A stretch of 64,000 nucleotides of DNA from positions 105,375 through 169,374 of the forward strand of contig NZ_FIZY01000003.1 in assembly GCF_900060185.1 (NCBI RefSeq), written 5' to 3'. This stretch comes from Grimontia marina. GTDB lineage: Bacteria > Pseudomonadota > Gammaproteobacteria > Enterobacterales > Vibrionaceae. The notes under the pieces were generated by a model, which worked only from the letters and a program-made list of their open reading frames with translations, did no database searches and was not told the DNA's origin. The translations under genes were made by a program, and so were the position numbers. Shown here piece by piece: positions 55,483 through 64,000 of this stretch; within the stretch, counting starts at the first letter, position 1, and each line of letters starts with the position of its first letter.

Positions 55483-55649
55483 CAGAAGAGGCGCGTCTAC
55501 CAGGTAGTCGAATTGCGGAGCCCCAACTCCAATGCAATCCGATGAGGGGGTAAGACGCCGAGGCAATACCAGACCTTGGGGGCTGGGTTGTCGGTCTAGA
55601 AGGTTGAATCCTTCGGATTGTCATCTCAACGGAGATGGAGCGCTTCTGG
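55483..55649 (+). promoter_or_regulatory. Lysine riboswitch (L box)
   Basis: The leader has the conserved L-box parts in order: AGAAGAGGCGCGTC, a GGAGCC-type junction, GAGGGGGTAAGACGCCGAGGC, the hairpin TGAATCCTTCGGATTGTCA, and GGAGCGCTTCTGG. The P1 ends CAGAAG (55483-55488) and CTTCTG (55643-55648) pair. Lysine binding should lower lysC expression. The expression platform between 55650 and the GTG start holds the ribosome-binding site GGGAGGTGA and may act on translation; this was not modelled. Confidence 0.95.
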
Positions 55650-55755
55650 AGAAATACCCTTTCTTCCTGCCCGCTCGTACCCTCTATCTGTCTCCCAACT
55701 TATTACTTTGTTTATTCAGGATTACTCCATTCGCGATTATGGGAGGTGAAGGGAA

Positions 55756-57105
55756 GTGAACGCATTAAATGTCGCAAAATTTGGCGGCACGAGTGTAGCC
55801 GACTACACAGCTATGTCTAACTGTGCATCGGTGATTAAAGGGAATTTGAACACTCGACTGGTAGTGATTAGCGCTTGTTCTGGCGTGACAAATCTACTGG
55901 TTGAACTGGCAAATGGTGTTGCCAATGACAGGCAGCAGGAAGTGCTGACAAAACTGCACGATATTCATTTCAGCATTCTGAAACAACTCCCGGAAGCGCC
56001 GGAAGTTGCCTCAGCTGTGAATGCAATTCTCGATGAAGTAGCGACACTCTCTGCGGCGGCAGAAACTTCTCCTTCAGATAAAATTACTGACGCCCTCGTC
56101 GCTTGTGGCGAGTTGATGTCGACCCATATTTTTACCCACCTTTTGAACGACAAAGGTATCAATGCTGTTCGTGCAGATGTCCGTGATGTGCTGAAAACCG
56201 ACAACGTGTTTGGTAAAGCAACCCCAGATTTGATTGAAACAGCGCACCACGCTGAAACCGTGCTCACACCATTGTTTGAAGACAAAGTTGTTGTGACGCA
56301 GGGCTTTATCGGCTCTGACGCGCAAGGCAATACCACCACGCTGGGTCGTGGCGGCAGTGATTACAGTGCAGCGCTTCTGGCAGAAGCGGTAAAAGCGACG
56401 TCACTGGAGATCTGGACCGACGTTCCGGGTATCTACAGTACTGACCCTCGCGTCGCCCCGGCTGCCAGCCCTATCGATGAAATCAGCTTCAGTGAAGCGT
56501 CAGAGATGGCAAACTTCGGCGCGAAAATCCTGCATCCGGCGACACTTATTCCGGCGATGCGTCAGGACATCCCTGTGTTCGTAGGCTCATCTAAAGCGCC
56601 TGAACAAGGCGGTACCTGGATTCGTCATCAGGCAGAGAAGTCTCCGCTTTTCCGCGCGCTGGCACTGCGTTGCAACCAGACCATGGTAACGCTCACCAGT
56701 CTGAATATGTTCCATGCTTATGGCTTTCTGGCGGAAGTGTTCAACATTCTGGCAAAGCACAAAGTGTCGGTCGATCTCATCACCACGTCGGAAGTCAGTG
56801 TTTCTCTGACACTGGATCAAACTAACACCAAAGGTGGTGCGCCTAAATTGCCTGAAGCGGCAGAGCAGGAACTGGCCGCGCTTTGTAAGGTAACCGTCGA
56901 GCAAGACATGTGTCTGGTCGCGCTCATTGGTAACCATATGAGCGAATCAAAAGGGGCAGCCGCCAAAATCTTCAGTGCGCTGGAAGACTACAATCTGCGT
57001 ATGATTTGCTATGGCGCAAGTAACCACAACCTTTGCTTCCTGACCAGCACGTCAGAGTCCAAAGAAGTTGTGCGCGCGCTGCACAAAGAGTTGTTCGAAG
57101 ATTAA
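55756..57105 (+). CDS. lysC: Lysine-sensitive aspartokinase III
   Basis: A 449-residue aspartokinase of the same length as E. coli LysC, starting at a GTG behind a GGGAGGTGA site. The kinase signature VAKFGGTSV is at the N-terminus, GRGGSDYSAALL near residue 195, and two ACT domains fill the C-terminal 150 residues (e.g. VTLTSLNMFHAYGFLA, VALIGNHMSESKG). It phosphorylates aspartate at the entry to lysine, threonine and methionine synthesis. The riboswitch and ACT domains both point to lysine feedback. Confidence 0.97.
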   Translation: MNALNVAKFGGTSVADYTAMSNCASVIKGNLNTRLVVISACSGVTNLLVELANGVANDRQQEVLTKLHDIHFSILKQLPEAPEVASAVNAILDEVATLSAAAETSPSDKITDALVACGELMSTHIFTHLLNDKGINAVRADVRDVLKTDNVFGKATPDLIETAHHAETVLTPLFEDKVVVTQGFIGSDAQGNTTTLGRGGSDYSAALLAEAVKATSLEIWTDVPGIYSTDPRVAPAASPIDEISFSEASEMANFGAKILHPATLIPAMRQDIPVFVGSSKAPEQGGTWIRHQAEKSPLFRALALRCNQTMVTLTSLNMFHAYGFLAEVFNILAKHKVSVDLITTSEVSVSLTLDQTNTKGGAPKLPEAAEQELAALCKVTVEQDMCLVALIGNHMSESKGAAAKIFSALEDYNLRMICYGASNHNLCFLTSTSESKEVVRALHKELFED

Positions 57106-57118
57106 TGTCTTCTTCTGT

Positions 57119-57159
57119 GAATACAAAAATGGCGCTCTGAGAGCGCCATTTTTGTATTC
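57119..57159. terminator. Bidirectional terminator between lysC and metH
   Basis: A perfect 19-bp stem with a 3-base loop (arms 57119-57137 and 57141-57159) is flanked inside the stem by AAAAA and TTTTT, so it works for both converging genes. Confidence 0.95.
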
Positions 57160-57172
57160 ATCGTCAAAGTGA

Positions 57173-60100
57173 CTAGCCGTTAAGATTTGGCCCCAACCAT
57201 TTCTCCGCTTCGATCAAATCCCAGCCCTTGCGATCAGCATAGCTGTCACGCTGATCTTCCTGGATCTGCGCCACAGCAAAGTAGCGTGAATCAGGGTGCG
57301 AGAAGTACCAGCCAGATACCGATGCACCCGGCCACATGGCGTAACTGGTGGTCAGCGACATACCGATGGTCTCTTCCACATTGAGAAGCTCCCACAAGGA
57401 GCCTTTCTCCGTGTGTTCAGGACAGGCCGGATAGCCCGGAGCGGGACGGATACCCTGATATTTCTCACGGATCAGATCATCGTTCGACAGGTTCTCGTCC
57501 GCAGCGTAACCCCAAATTTCCTTACGGACATGCGCATGCAGATATTCCGCAAACGCTTCAGCCAAACGGTCTGCCACCGCCTGAATCATGATGGCGTTAT
57601 AGTCATCGCCTTGCGCTTTGTATTCGTCTGCTAATTCGCGCTCACCAATACCGCCTGTCACAGCAAACGCGCCAATCCAATCCTTCTTACCGCTCTCTTT
57701 TGGCGCAATGTAGTCAGATAGACAATAGTTGAAGCCTTTCGGTTTCTCCGTTTGCTGACGAAGGTTATGCAGCACCTTGGCAACCTCGGTACGTGATTCA
57801 TCGGTGTAGACTTCAATGTCATCACCCACACTTGCTGCCGGGAACAGGGCACACATACCACTGGCTTTCATCAGGCCTTCGCGTTCAACGCGATCCAGCA
57901 GATCGTTAGCATCTTTGAACAAGCGCTTCGCTTCTTCCCCAACTTCTTCGTGCTCAAGAATGGTCGGGTACTTACCCACCAATGACCAGGTCATAAAGAA
58001 TGGTGTCCAGTCGATGTAGTTACGAAGAGTCGCCACATCAAAGTCTTCAAACACATGGACACCCGGTTTCGCTGGCGCTGGCGGTGTATAGCTTTCCCAG
58101 TCGATAGCGACTTTGTTCTCACGTGCCTTTTCAAGCGTCACTGGCTTAGTGCGCGGACGCTTGCGTGCATGCTGCTCACGCACCACTTCGTAATCAGCTT
58201 GAAGCTTCTCAACAAATGCAGGCTTGAGTTTCTCAGACAACAGCGACGAACACACACCCACCGCGCGTGATGCATTGTTCACATACACCACGGGTTGATT
58301 GTAGTTTTGCTCAATCTTCACCGCCGTATGGGCTTTGGAGGTCGTTGCACCACCAATCAACAGCGGCAAGTCGAAGCCCAGACGCTCCATCTCTTTCGCG
58401 ACATGAACCATTTCATCGAGCGATGGCGTGATAAGACCGGACAAACCAATGATATCGACGTTCTCTTCTTTGGCGACTTTGAGAATTTTCTCGCAAGGCA
58501 CCATCACACCGAGGTCAATGATTTCGTAGTTATTACATTGCAGTACAACACCAACGATGTTCTTACCGATATCGTGAACATCACCTTTTACTGTTGCCAG
58601 CAGGATCTTACCGTTGGTGGAGCCTGCCTGTTTTTCAGCATTGATAAAAGGCTCAAGGTGCGCCACCGCCTGTTTCATTACGCGGGCTGATTTCACGACC
58701 TGAGGCAGGAACATTTTACCCTCACCGAAGAGATCGCCGACGACATTCATACCGTCCATCAGTGGCCCTTCAATCACTTCAAGCGGCTTAGATGCATTAA
58801 CACGGGCTTCTTCTGTGTCTTCCACGATGAACTCGGTAATACCTTTCACCAGGGCATGCTCAAGACGTTTCTCTACCGCCCAGGTTCGCCACTCCAGCGC
58901 AGAAGCATCTTCTTCTTTGCCGACGCCTTTATTCGCGTATTCCGCTGCGATATCCAGAAGGCGCTCTGTACTGTCATCACGACGGTTCAGTACCACGTCT
59001 TCCACTGCTTCACGCAGTTTCTCGGGGACGTTATCGTAGATCTCAAGCTGGCCGGCATTCACGATGCCCATGTCCATACCGTTCTTGAAACAGTGATAAA
59101 GGAACACAGCGTGGATAGCTTCGCGGACATAGTTGTTGCCGCGGAACGAGAAGGAGACGTTCGACACACCGCCTGAAATCATCGCATACGGTAAGTCGCG
59201 CTTAATGTCTGCTACCGCATCGATAAAGTCGACGGCGTAGTTGTTGTGCTCTTCAATACCGGTTGCAACAGCAAAGATGTTCGGGTCAAAGATGATGTCT
59301 TCTGGCGGGAAGCCAACTTCGTCCACCAGAATGCGGTAGGCATTGGTACAGATTTCGAGTTTGCGCTCACGGGTCTCTGCCTGACCGACTGCATCGAAGG
59401 CCATTACAATAACGGCCGCACCATAGCGACGAATCAGCTTCGCCTGCTCAACGAATTTCTCTTTACCTTCTTTGAGCGAGATGGAGTTAACGATGCCCTT
59501 ACCCTGAATACACTTCAGGCCAGCTTCAATCACTTCCCACTTGGAAGAGTCGACCATGATCGGCACTTTGGAAATCTCAGGCTCAGAGGCACAAAGATTC
59601 AGGAAACGCACCATACAGGCTTCCGCATCCAACATGCCTTCATCCATGTTGATATCGATGATCTGGGCGCCGTTTTCTACCTGCTGGCGTGCCACTTCCA
59701 ACGCTTCATCGTACTGCTCTTCTTTGATCAAACGCTTGAAGCGGGCAGAACCTGTGACATTGGTACGCTCACCAACGTTGATGAACAGGGTTTCTTTCTC
59801 AATGGTCAGTGGCTCGAGGCCTGACAGGCGACAAGCCACCTGAAGATCCGGTAATGCACGGGGCTTAACCGTCTTGGTCGCCTCATACATGTGGCGAATG
59901 TGCTCTGGTGTCGTACCACAACAACCACCAATCAGGTTCAGGAAGCCACTCTCTGCCCATTCTTTTACATGAACGGCCATGTCTTCCGGCGACAGGTCGT
60001 ATTCACCGAAGGCATTAGGAAGACCTGCATTCGGGTGAGCAGAAACAAAGGTTTCGGAGATACGCGACAACTCTTCCACATAAGGACGCAGCTCATCTGG

Positions 60101-60847
60101 CCCCAACGCACAGTTCAGACCAAAGGAAATCGGTTTGACGTGACGTAGAGAGTTATAAAAAGCCTCTGTTGTCTGGCCCGACAGGGTACGGCCTGATGCG
60201 TCCGTAATCGTGCCAGAAATCATCACTGGCAGTTGGATGTCCATCTCTTCGAAAACGGTCTCGACCGAAAAGGCACAGGCTTTGGCATTCAGGGTATCGA
60301 AGATGGTTTCAATCAGGATCAGGTCAGAGCCGCCATTGATAAGCGCTCGGGTCGACTCAGAGTAAGCAGTTACCAGCTCATCAAAGCTGACGTTACGATA
60401 ACCGGGATCGTTAACATCGGGAGAAATCGAACAGGTGCGGTTTGTTGGGCCCAGTACGCCAGCAACAAAACGTGGCTTATCCGGATTTTTCGCTGTCCAC
60501 TCATCTGCCACTTCGCGCGCCAATTTGGCCGCGGCAAAGTTAATTTCCTCGCTCAGACTTTCCATTTCATAGTCAGCCATGGCGATGGTGGTCGCGTTGA
60601 AGGTATTGGTTTCGAGGATATCCGCGCCTGCTTCAAGATACTCGGCGTGGATGTCTTTGATCATCTGAGGTTGCGTGAGAACCAATAGGTCATTGTTGCC
60701 CTTTAGATCGGAGTGCCAATCTGCAAAGCGCTGACCACGGTAATCATCTTCTTCGAGCTTGTAGCCCTGAATCATGGTGCCCATGCCACCATCAATGATC
60801 AGAATGCGTTCCGCTAACAGTTTTTCCAGTGTTTCCTTACTACTCAC
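57173..60847 (-). CDS. metH: Cobalamin-dependent methionine synthase
   Basis: A 1,224-residue MetH (family about 1,227), starting at a GTG with AAGGA before it. Domains in order: homocysteine-binding with zinc ligands (GLNCALG and [10 protein letters not shown]), pterin-binding ([14 protein letters not shown]), cobalamin-binding cap and Rossmann domain with the DxHxxG motif in [13 protein letters not shown], and the C-terminal AdoMet reactivation domain ([16 protein letters not shown]). It transfers methyl from methyltetrahydrofolate to homocysteine. A MetJ-type operator lies just upstream. Confidence 0.98.
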   Translation of the reverse strand: MSSKETLEKLLAERILIIDGGMGTMIQGYKLEEDDYRGQRFADWHSDLKGNNDLLVLTQPQMIKDIHAEYLEAGADILETNTFNATTIAMADYEMESLSEEINFAAAKLAREVADEWTAKNPDKPRFVAGVLGPTNRTCSISPDVNDPGYRNVSFDELVTAYSESTRALINGGSDLILIETIFDTLNAKACAFSVETVFEEMDIQLPVMISGTITDASGRTLSGQTTEAFYNSLRHVKPISFGLNCALGPDELRPYVEELSRISETFVSAHPNAGLPNAFGEYDLSPEDMAVHVKEWAESGFLNLIGGCCGTTPEHIRHMYEATKTVKPRALPDLQVACRLSGLEPLTIEKETLFINVGERTNVTGSARFKRLIKEEQYDEALEVARQQVENGAQIIDINMDEGMLDAEACMVRFLNLCASEPEISKVPIMVDSSKWEVIEAGLKCIQGKGIVNSISLKEGKEKFVEQAKLIRRYGAAVIVMAFDAVGQAETRERKLEICTNAYRILVDEVGFPPEDIIFDPNIFAVATGIEEHNNYAVDFIDAVADIKRDLPYAMISGGVSNVSFSFRGNNYVREAIHAVFLYHCFKNGMDMGIVNAGQLEIYDNVPEKLREAVEDVVLNRRDDSTERLLDIAAEYANKGVGKEEDASALEWRTWAVEKRLEHALVKGITEFIVEDTEEARVNASKPLEVIEGPLMDGMNVVGDLFGEGKMFLPQVVKSARVMKQAVAHLEPFINAEKQAGSTNGKILLATVKGDVHDIGKNIVGVVLQCNNYEIIDLGVMVPCEKILKVAKEENVDIIGLSGLITPSLDEMVHVAKEMERLGFDLPLLIGGATTSKAHTAVKIEQNYNQPVVYVNNASRAVGVCSSLLSEKLKPAFVEKLQADYEVVREQHARKRPRTKPVTLEKARENKVAIDWESYTPPAPAKPGVHVFEDFDVATLRNYIDWTPFFMTWSLVGKYPTILEHEEVGEEAKRLFKDANDLLDRVEREGLMKASGMCALFPAASVGDDIEVYTDESRTEVAKVLHNLRQQTEKPKGFNYCLSDYIAPKESGKKDWIGAFAVTGGIGERELADEYKAQGDDYNAIMIQAVADRLAEAFAEYLHAHVRKEIWGYAADENLSNDDLIREKYQGIRPAPGYPACPEHTEKGSLWELLNVEETIGMSLTTSYAMWPGASVSGWYFSHPDSRYFAVAQIQEDQRDSYADRKGWDLIEAEKWLGPNLNG

Positions 60848-60901
60848 AACCGCAGATCCTTCTTATATTGCTGGCTACTCGCATAGTATCACAGTCCAAA
60901 T

Positions 60902-60925
60902 GGAAATCTAGACGTCTAATTAGAC
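60902..60925. promoter_or_regulatory. MetJ operator upstream of metH
   Basis: A perfect met box AGACGTCT (60910-60917) sits 63 bp before the metH start, with weaker flanking 8-mers GGAAATCT and AATTAGAC. MetJ with S-adenosylmethionine would repress here. Confidence 0.75.
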
Positions 60926-61042
60926 TGCAACAATCCTTAACGTCTTAACTGATACACATTTGTTGTAGTTTTCTGCGCCACATGGATTTATATTTCGTTA
61001 CAACTTTCCTGAATCCTAATCTCAGCTTAAACGGGGTCGTCA

Positions 61043-62377
61043 ATGACCGTCTATACCACACTTTGTTTTCTTGCTGCTGCTGCCATGATAATTGCTTTCA
61101 TCAATAGCAAAATTGGTCAAATGCAAACCACCATCGCGATCACTGCCGGCGCTCTTATCCTCTCTCTCGGTATTGTTATCTCAGGCCATAACAATTGGTT
61201 CGATTTAAAAGATCTCGCTGCCGAAACATTGAATGAAGTTCACTTTGATGACTTTCTACTTAAAGGCGTTTTAGGGTTCTTACTCTTTGCAGGCGGGCTT
61301 GGCGTGAAGCTGCCTAACCTAGAAGATCAAAAGTGGGAAATAACCGTACTCGCACTCGGTGCGACACTCTTTTCCACCTTCTTTATTGGTGGCGTAGCCT
61401 GGCTGTTTTTCCAGCTCATCGGCATTCCATTCGATTTTATCTATTGTCTGCTGTTCGGTGCTCTGATTTCTCCTACCGACCCTATCGCTGTCCTCGCCAT
61501 TGTGAAAAAGCTCAATGCGCCAAAGCGTATCTCGACCCAGATTGAAGGAGAGTCATTATTCAATGATGGTTTTGGTTTGGTGATTTTTATCACTTTGTTC
61601 ACTGTCGCTTTCGGCACTGAAACTCCAACCGTCATGGGGGTTGTAGAACTTTTCCTGCATGAAGCCATAGGTGGCATTGTGTATGGCTTCTTCCTTGGCT
61701 TACTTTTCCACTATCTGATTTGCCATACCGATGACCACTCGATGGAGCTATTGCTGACGTTAGGTATCCCAACTGCAGGCTATGTGTTTGCCAGCCTGAT
61801 TGGTGTATCTGGACCTCTGGCAATGGTCGTGGCTGGTATCATGATTGGTAACTGGACGCGCTACATCGGCTTTTCAAAAGAAAGCGAAGATCACCTCGAC
61901 CACTTCTGGGAGTTAGTCGATGAATTCCTCAATGGTGTTCTCTTCCTGCTGATTGGTCTGAGCATGCTGACTTTCAGCTTCCACAAGGAAGACTGGATTA
62001 TCATGGCATTCGCTGTACCGATGGTGCTACTGTCGCGTTATCTCAGCATCCGCCTTTGCTACGTTGGCTTCAATCGCTACCGGAATTACAATCCTTACTC
62101 TGTAAGGATCCTAACTTGGGGAGGTCTGCGCGGCGGTCTCGCGATTGCCATGGCGATGGCAGTTCCTGCTGGCTACATGGTGTTGCCGGAGAAGAATATT
62201 GATGTGCGGGAAATTATTCTGGTGATGACTTATGCCGTGGTGGTCTTCTCTATCCTAGTTCAGGGTTCAACTATCACCAAAATGATCGAAAAATCAAAGG
62301 CAGCCGAACGGGATATGGAAATCAAACCCAGCAGCTATCAAATGACTGAGACTAAGACTGAAGTCATTCAGGATTAA
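61043..62377 (+). CDS. Na+/H+ antiporter, CPA1/NhaP type
   Basis: A 444-residue inner-membrane protein with about twelve membrane segments. The CPA1 signatures are visible: SPTDPIAVLAIVKKL and EGESLFNDGFGLVIF, with the Asn-Asp pair that carries the ion, and later RILTWGGLRGGLAIA. It exchanges cytoplasmic Na+ (or K+) for H+, useful in marine salt. It is divergent from metH across 195 bp. Ion preference is not evident. Confidence 0.93.
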   Translation: MTVYTTLCFLAAAAMIIAFINSKIGQMQTTIAITAGALILSLGIVISGHNNWFDLKDLAAETLNEVHFDDFLLKGVLGFLLFAGGLGVKLPNLEDQKWEITVLALGATLFSTFFIGGVAWLFFQLIGIPFDFIYCLLFGALISPTDPIAVLAIVKKLNAPKRISTQIEGESLFNDGFGLVIFITLFTVAFGTETPTVMGVVELFLHEAIGGIVYGFFLGLLFHYLICHTDDHSMELLLTLGIPTAGYVFASLIGVSGPLAMVVAGIMIGNWTRYIGFSKESEDHLDHFWELVDEFLNGVLFLLIGLSMLTFSFHKEDWIIMAFAVPMVLLSRYLSIRLCYVGFNRYRNYNPYSVRILTWGGLRGGLAIAMAMAVPAGYMVLPEKNIDVREIILVMTYAVVVFSILVQGSTITKMIEKSKAAERDMEIKPSSYQMTETKTEVIQD

Positions 62378-62396
62378 CCATCTCTATCAGAGACAT

Positions 62397-62422
62397 AAAA
62401 GCCTGCGATTGCAGGCTTTTTT
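62397..62422. terminator. Bidirectional terminator between the antiporter gene and metA
   Basis: AAAAGCCTGC pairs with GCAGGCTTTT around a GATT loop, followed by further T residues. The genes converge on it. Confidence 0.92.
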
Positions 62423-62423
62423 A

Positions 62424-63377
62424 TCATTCATCGTCATCTTTGGTGAATGCTGACTCTGAGAAATGCTCAAGGTCGTATGGCGTTTGCTGGTAAACACAAT
62501 AGTTCAGCCAGTTGGCAAAAAGCATGTGGCCGTGACTTCGCCAGCTTACATAGGGCTCTTGCGTTGGATCGTCATCCGGATAGTAATTAGATGGAACTGT
62601 CGGCTCCATACCTTCCCCTACATCTCGAACATATTCGTTGTGTAAGGTATGGGAGTCGTACTCTGGATGTCCGGTAACAAACACGTTTCGCTTGTCTTTA
62701 GTTGCTGCTAAATAAGTGCCAGCAGTCGCTGAGGTCGCAAGAATATCAAGGTCTGTATGCTCCCCTAAGAACTCAGGAGAAAAATCGGCATAGCGAGAAT
62801 GAGGCGCAAGAAACGAGTCATCAAATCCACGAAGAATAGGGTTTTTAATGTGGTCTTTATTGACCTTGTGCCAATAAACGCCAGAGAGCTTCTCTCTGCG
62901 TGTTTTTTTCGGTAAGTCATACAGCAACTTCAAACCAGCCTGGGCGGCCCAACAAACGTAAAGTGTCGAGGTCACGTGATCTTTCGCCCAGGTCATGATG
63001 TCCTGCAAGTGCTCCCAATAAATCACGTCTTCAAACTGCACCAAGCCTAATGGTGCACCTGTTACGATCAATCCATCAAAGTTACGCCCACGGATACCCT
63101 GGAACTGCCTATAGAAGGTATCCAAGTGCTCGGTAGGAGTGTTCTTACTCGGTCTGTCATCAATACGCAGCAGCTCAACATCAACCTGAAGCGGGCTGTT
63201 AGAAAGCAAACGCATAAACTGCGTTTCTGTTTCAATCTTCTTGGGCATCAGATTAAGAAGAAGTACTTTCAGAGGACGGATGTTCTGGCTTTCCGCACGG
63301 GTCTCCGACATCACGAAGATGTTTTCCTGACGCAGAGTACTGGCCGCCGGTAACTGATCAGGAATTTTAATCGGCAT
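62424..63377 (-). CDS. metA: Homoserine O-acyltransferase MetA (family classically O-succinyltransferase)
   Basis: A 317-residue MetA. The catalytic Cys142 is in [11 protein letters not shown], and His237 and Glu239 are in [12 protein letters not shown], the expected positions. It activates homoserine for methionine synthesis; succinyl-CoA is the usual donor in enteric relatives, though some MetA proteins use acetyl-CoA. GAGGGAG is a good ribosome-binding site. Three met boxes lie upstream. Confidence 0.97.
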   Translation of the reverse strand: MPIKIPDQLPAASTLRQENIFVMSETRAESQNIRPLKVLLLNLMPKKIETETQFMRLLSNSPLQVDVELLRIDDRPSKNTPTEHLDTFYRQFQGIRGRNFDGLIVTGAPLGLVQFEDVIYWEHLQDIMTWAKDHVTSTLYVCWAAQAGLKLLYDLPKKTRREKLSGVYWHKVNKDHIKNPILRGFDDSFLAPHSRYADFSPEFLGEHTDLDILATSATAGTYLAATKDKRNVFVTGHPEYDSHTLHNEYVRDVGEGMEPTVPSNYYPDDDPTQEPYVSWRSHGHMLFANWLNYCVYQQTPYDLEHFSESAFTKDDDE

Positions 63378-63397
63378 CTTAAATCACTCCCTCGTTA

Positions 63398-63421
63398 AGA
63401 TGTATAGACGTCTAGAATTCC
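63398..63421. promoter_or_regulatory. MetJ operator upstream of metA, three tandem boxes
   Basis: AGATGTAT, AGACGTCT (exact consensus) and AGAATTCC follow one another in 8-base register, 21 bp before the metA start. This is a typical MetJ array. Confidence 0.85.
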
Positions 63422-63489
63422 ATTAACCCTATAACATCCCCTTTAGGGGTTCAAGTACATTTGTGAGATTGATCAGGGGAACAGATATG

Positions 63490-63520
63490 AAAAAACCCGC
63501 AGCGTTTCCGCTACGGGTTT
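63490..63520 (-). terminator. Terminator of the rRNA operon
   Basis: On the minus strand CCCGTAGCG, a GAAA loop and CGCTGCGGG form a 9-bp stem, followed by six T residues, just after the distal 5S gene. Confidence 0.93.
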
Positions 63521-63527
63521 GAAAAGG

Positions 63528-63646
63528 CATCTGGCAATGTCCTACTCTCACATGGGGAGACCCCACACTACCATCGGCGCTGCAACGTTTCACTACTGAG
63601 TTCGGCATGGGATCAGGTGGGGCCATCGCGCTATGGTCGCCAGACA
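63528..63646 (-). rRNA. rrf: 5S ribosomal RNA (distal copy)
   Basis: The minus strand reads TGTCTGGCGACCATAGCG at the 5' end, contains CCATGCCGAACTCAGTAGTG and GCGCCGATGGTAGTGTGGGG, and ends ...GACATTGCCAGA. Length is about 119 nt; ends are approximate by a few bases. It differs from the other 5S copy at several sites. Confidence 0.96.
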
Positions 63647-63658
63647 AATTTTAAATTC

Positions 63659-63734
63659 TGGTGCTGATACCCAGATTTGAACTGGGGACCTCACCCTTAC
63701 CAAGGGTGTGCTCTACCAACTGAGCTATATCAGC
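63659..63734 (-). tRNA. tRNA-Thr, anticodon GGT
   Basis: The minus strand reads GCTGATATAGCTCAGTTGG, has the anticodon loop CTTGGTAA with GGT, the T-loop GTTCAAATC and the acceptor end TATCAGCACCA with an encoded CCA. Length 76 nt. The 5S-tRNA-Thr-5S order matches E. coli rrnD. Confidence 0.97.
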
Positions 63735-63787
63735 AATTCTTATCCGCTTGAAGTCTTACAATGACTGCTTCATTTGGATTGAAATTC

Positions 63788-63907
63788 AAGCCTGGCGATG
63801 TCCTACTCTCACATGGGGAGACCCCACACTACCATCGGCGCTGTTACGTTTCACTACTGAGTTCGGCATGGAGTCAGGTGGGTCCATAACGCTATGGTCG
63901 CCAAGCA
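63788..63907 (-). rRNA. rrf: 5S ribosomal RNA (proximal copy)
   Basis: The minus strand begins TGCTTGGCGACCATAGCG, contains CCATGCCGAACTCAGTAGTG and GGTAGTGTGGGGTCTCCCC, and ends ...GACATCGCCAGGCTT. Length about 120 nt. It is closest to the usual vibrio 5S sequence. Confidence 0.96.
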
Positions 63908-64000
63908 AATTCTGTGGCTTTATCCCGCTGGCTATAAAGCACGCTAGCGGCGTTACTTTGCTCCCTCACTCGGTCATGTACAGTCGTACACTCCCTCGTT
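63908..64000 (-). other. Start of the 23S-5S spacer of the rRNA operon
   Basis: 93 bases upstream of the proximal 5S gene, running to the window end. The end of 23S was not recognised, so this appears to be spacer. It contains two small dyads: GCTTTAT/ATAAAGC (63917-63940) and TGTAC-AGTC-GTACA. Confidence 0.55.

Overview
The window looks like part of a Vibrionaceae chromosome (gammaproteobacteria). The evidence is the gene order csrD-mshIJKLMNEGF-A-CDOPQ-mreBCD-maf-rng-yhdP on one strand, ssb next to a LuxR-type regulator, galU-uvrA, a lysine-riboswitch-controlled lysC next to metH, MetJ boxes, and an rrn operon end with 5S-tRNA-Thr(GGT)-5S. The genus cannot be fixed from this alone; Grimontia, Enterovibrio, Photobacterium or Vibrio relatives all fit.

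Layout. (1) Bases 1-7.7 kb, minus strand: the cell-shape and RNA-processing operon mreB-mreC-mreD-maf-rng-yhdP; yhdP runs off the left edge. (2) 7.8-25.2 kb, minus strand: a near-complete MSHA type IV pilus locus (mshI to mshQ) preceded by csrD/mshH. There is no mshB, and the single mshA overlaps mshF. (3) 25.3-27.9 kb: a LysR regulator, ssb, and a VpsT/CsgD/QstR-type LuxR regulator. (4) 28.1-48.4 kb, plus strand: an accessory block of about 20 kb for exopolysaccharide production. It holds a small RTX-like matrix protein with its type I exporter (like the CabABC system), then a Wzx/Wzy-type assembly line: phosphoglycosyl transferase, outer-membrane beta-barrel, short OPX export protein, Wzc-like tyrosine kinase, two glycosyltransferases, a polymerase and a flippase. 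Embedded in it is a sulfation module: CysD, CysN, a PAPS-type sulfotransferase, an SLC13 anion permease and a DHH phosphoesterase. A palindrome-rich element of about 266 bp with terminal inverted repeats lies inside the cluster. (5) 48.5-54.1 kb, plus strand: galU, uvrA and a PglL/WaaL-like ligase. (6) 54.1-63.4 kb: amino-acid metabolism and transport (class V aminotransferase, lysC, metH, an Na+/H+ antiporter, metA). (7) 63.5-64 kb: the distal end of an rRNA operon on the minus strand.

How the genes may work together. The likely new biology is the accessory block. It appears to encode sulfate uptake, sulfate activation, sulfate transfer to a glycan and removal of the PAP by-product, next to the machinery that builds and exports the polymer and a secreted calcium-binding-type matrix protein. 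In other words, it looks like a locus for a sulfated exopolysaccharide biofilm matrix, placed between the LuxR regulator and galU, which supplies UDP-glucose. The flanking MSHA pilus (with a c-di-GMP-binding MshE-type ATPase), CsrD and the LuxR regulator suggest a neighbourhood devoted to surface attachment and biofilm. The sulfated product is inferred from gene content and has not been shown.
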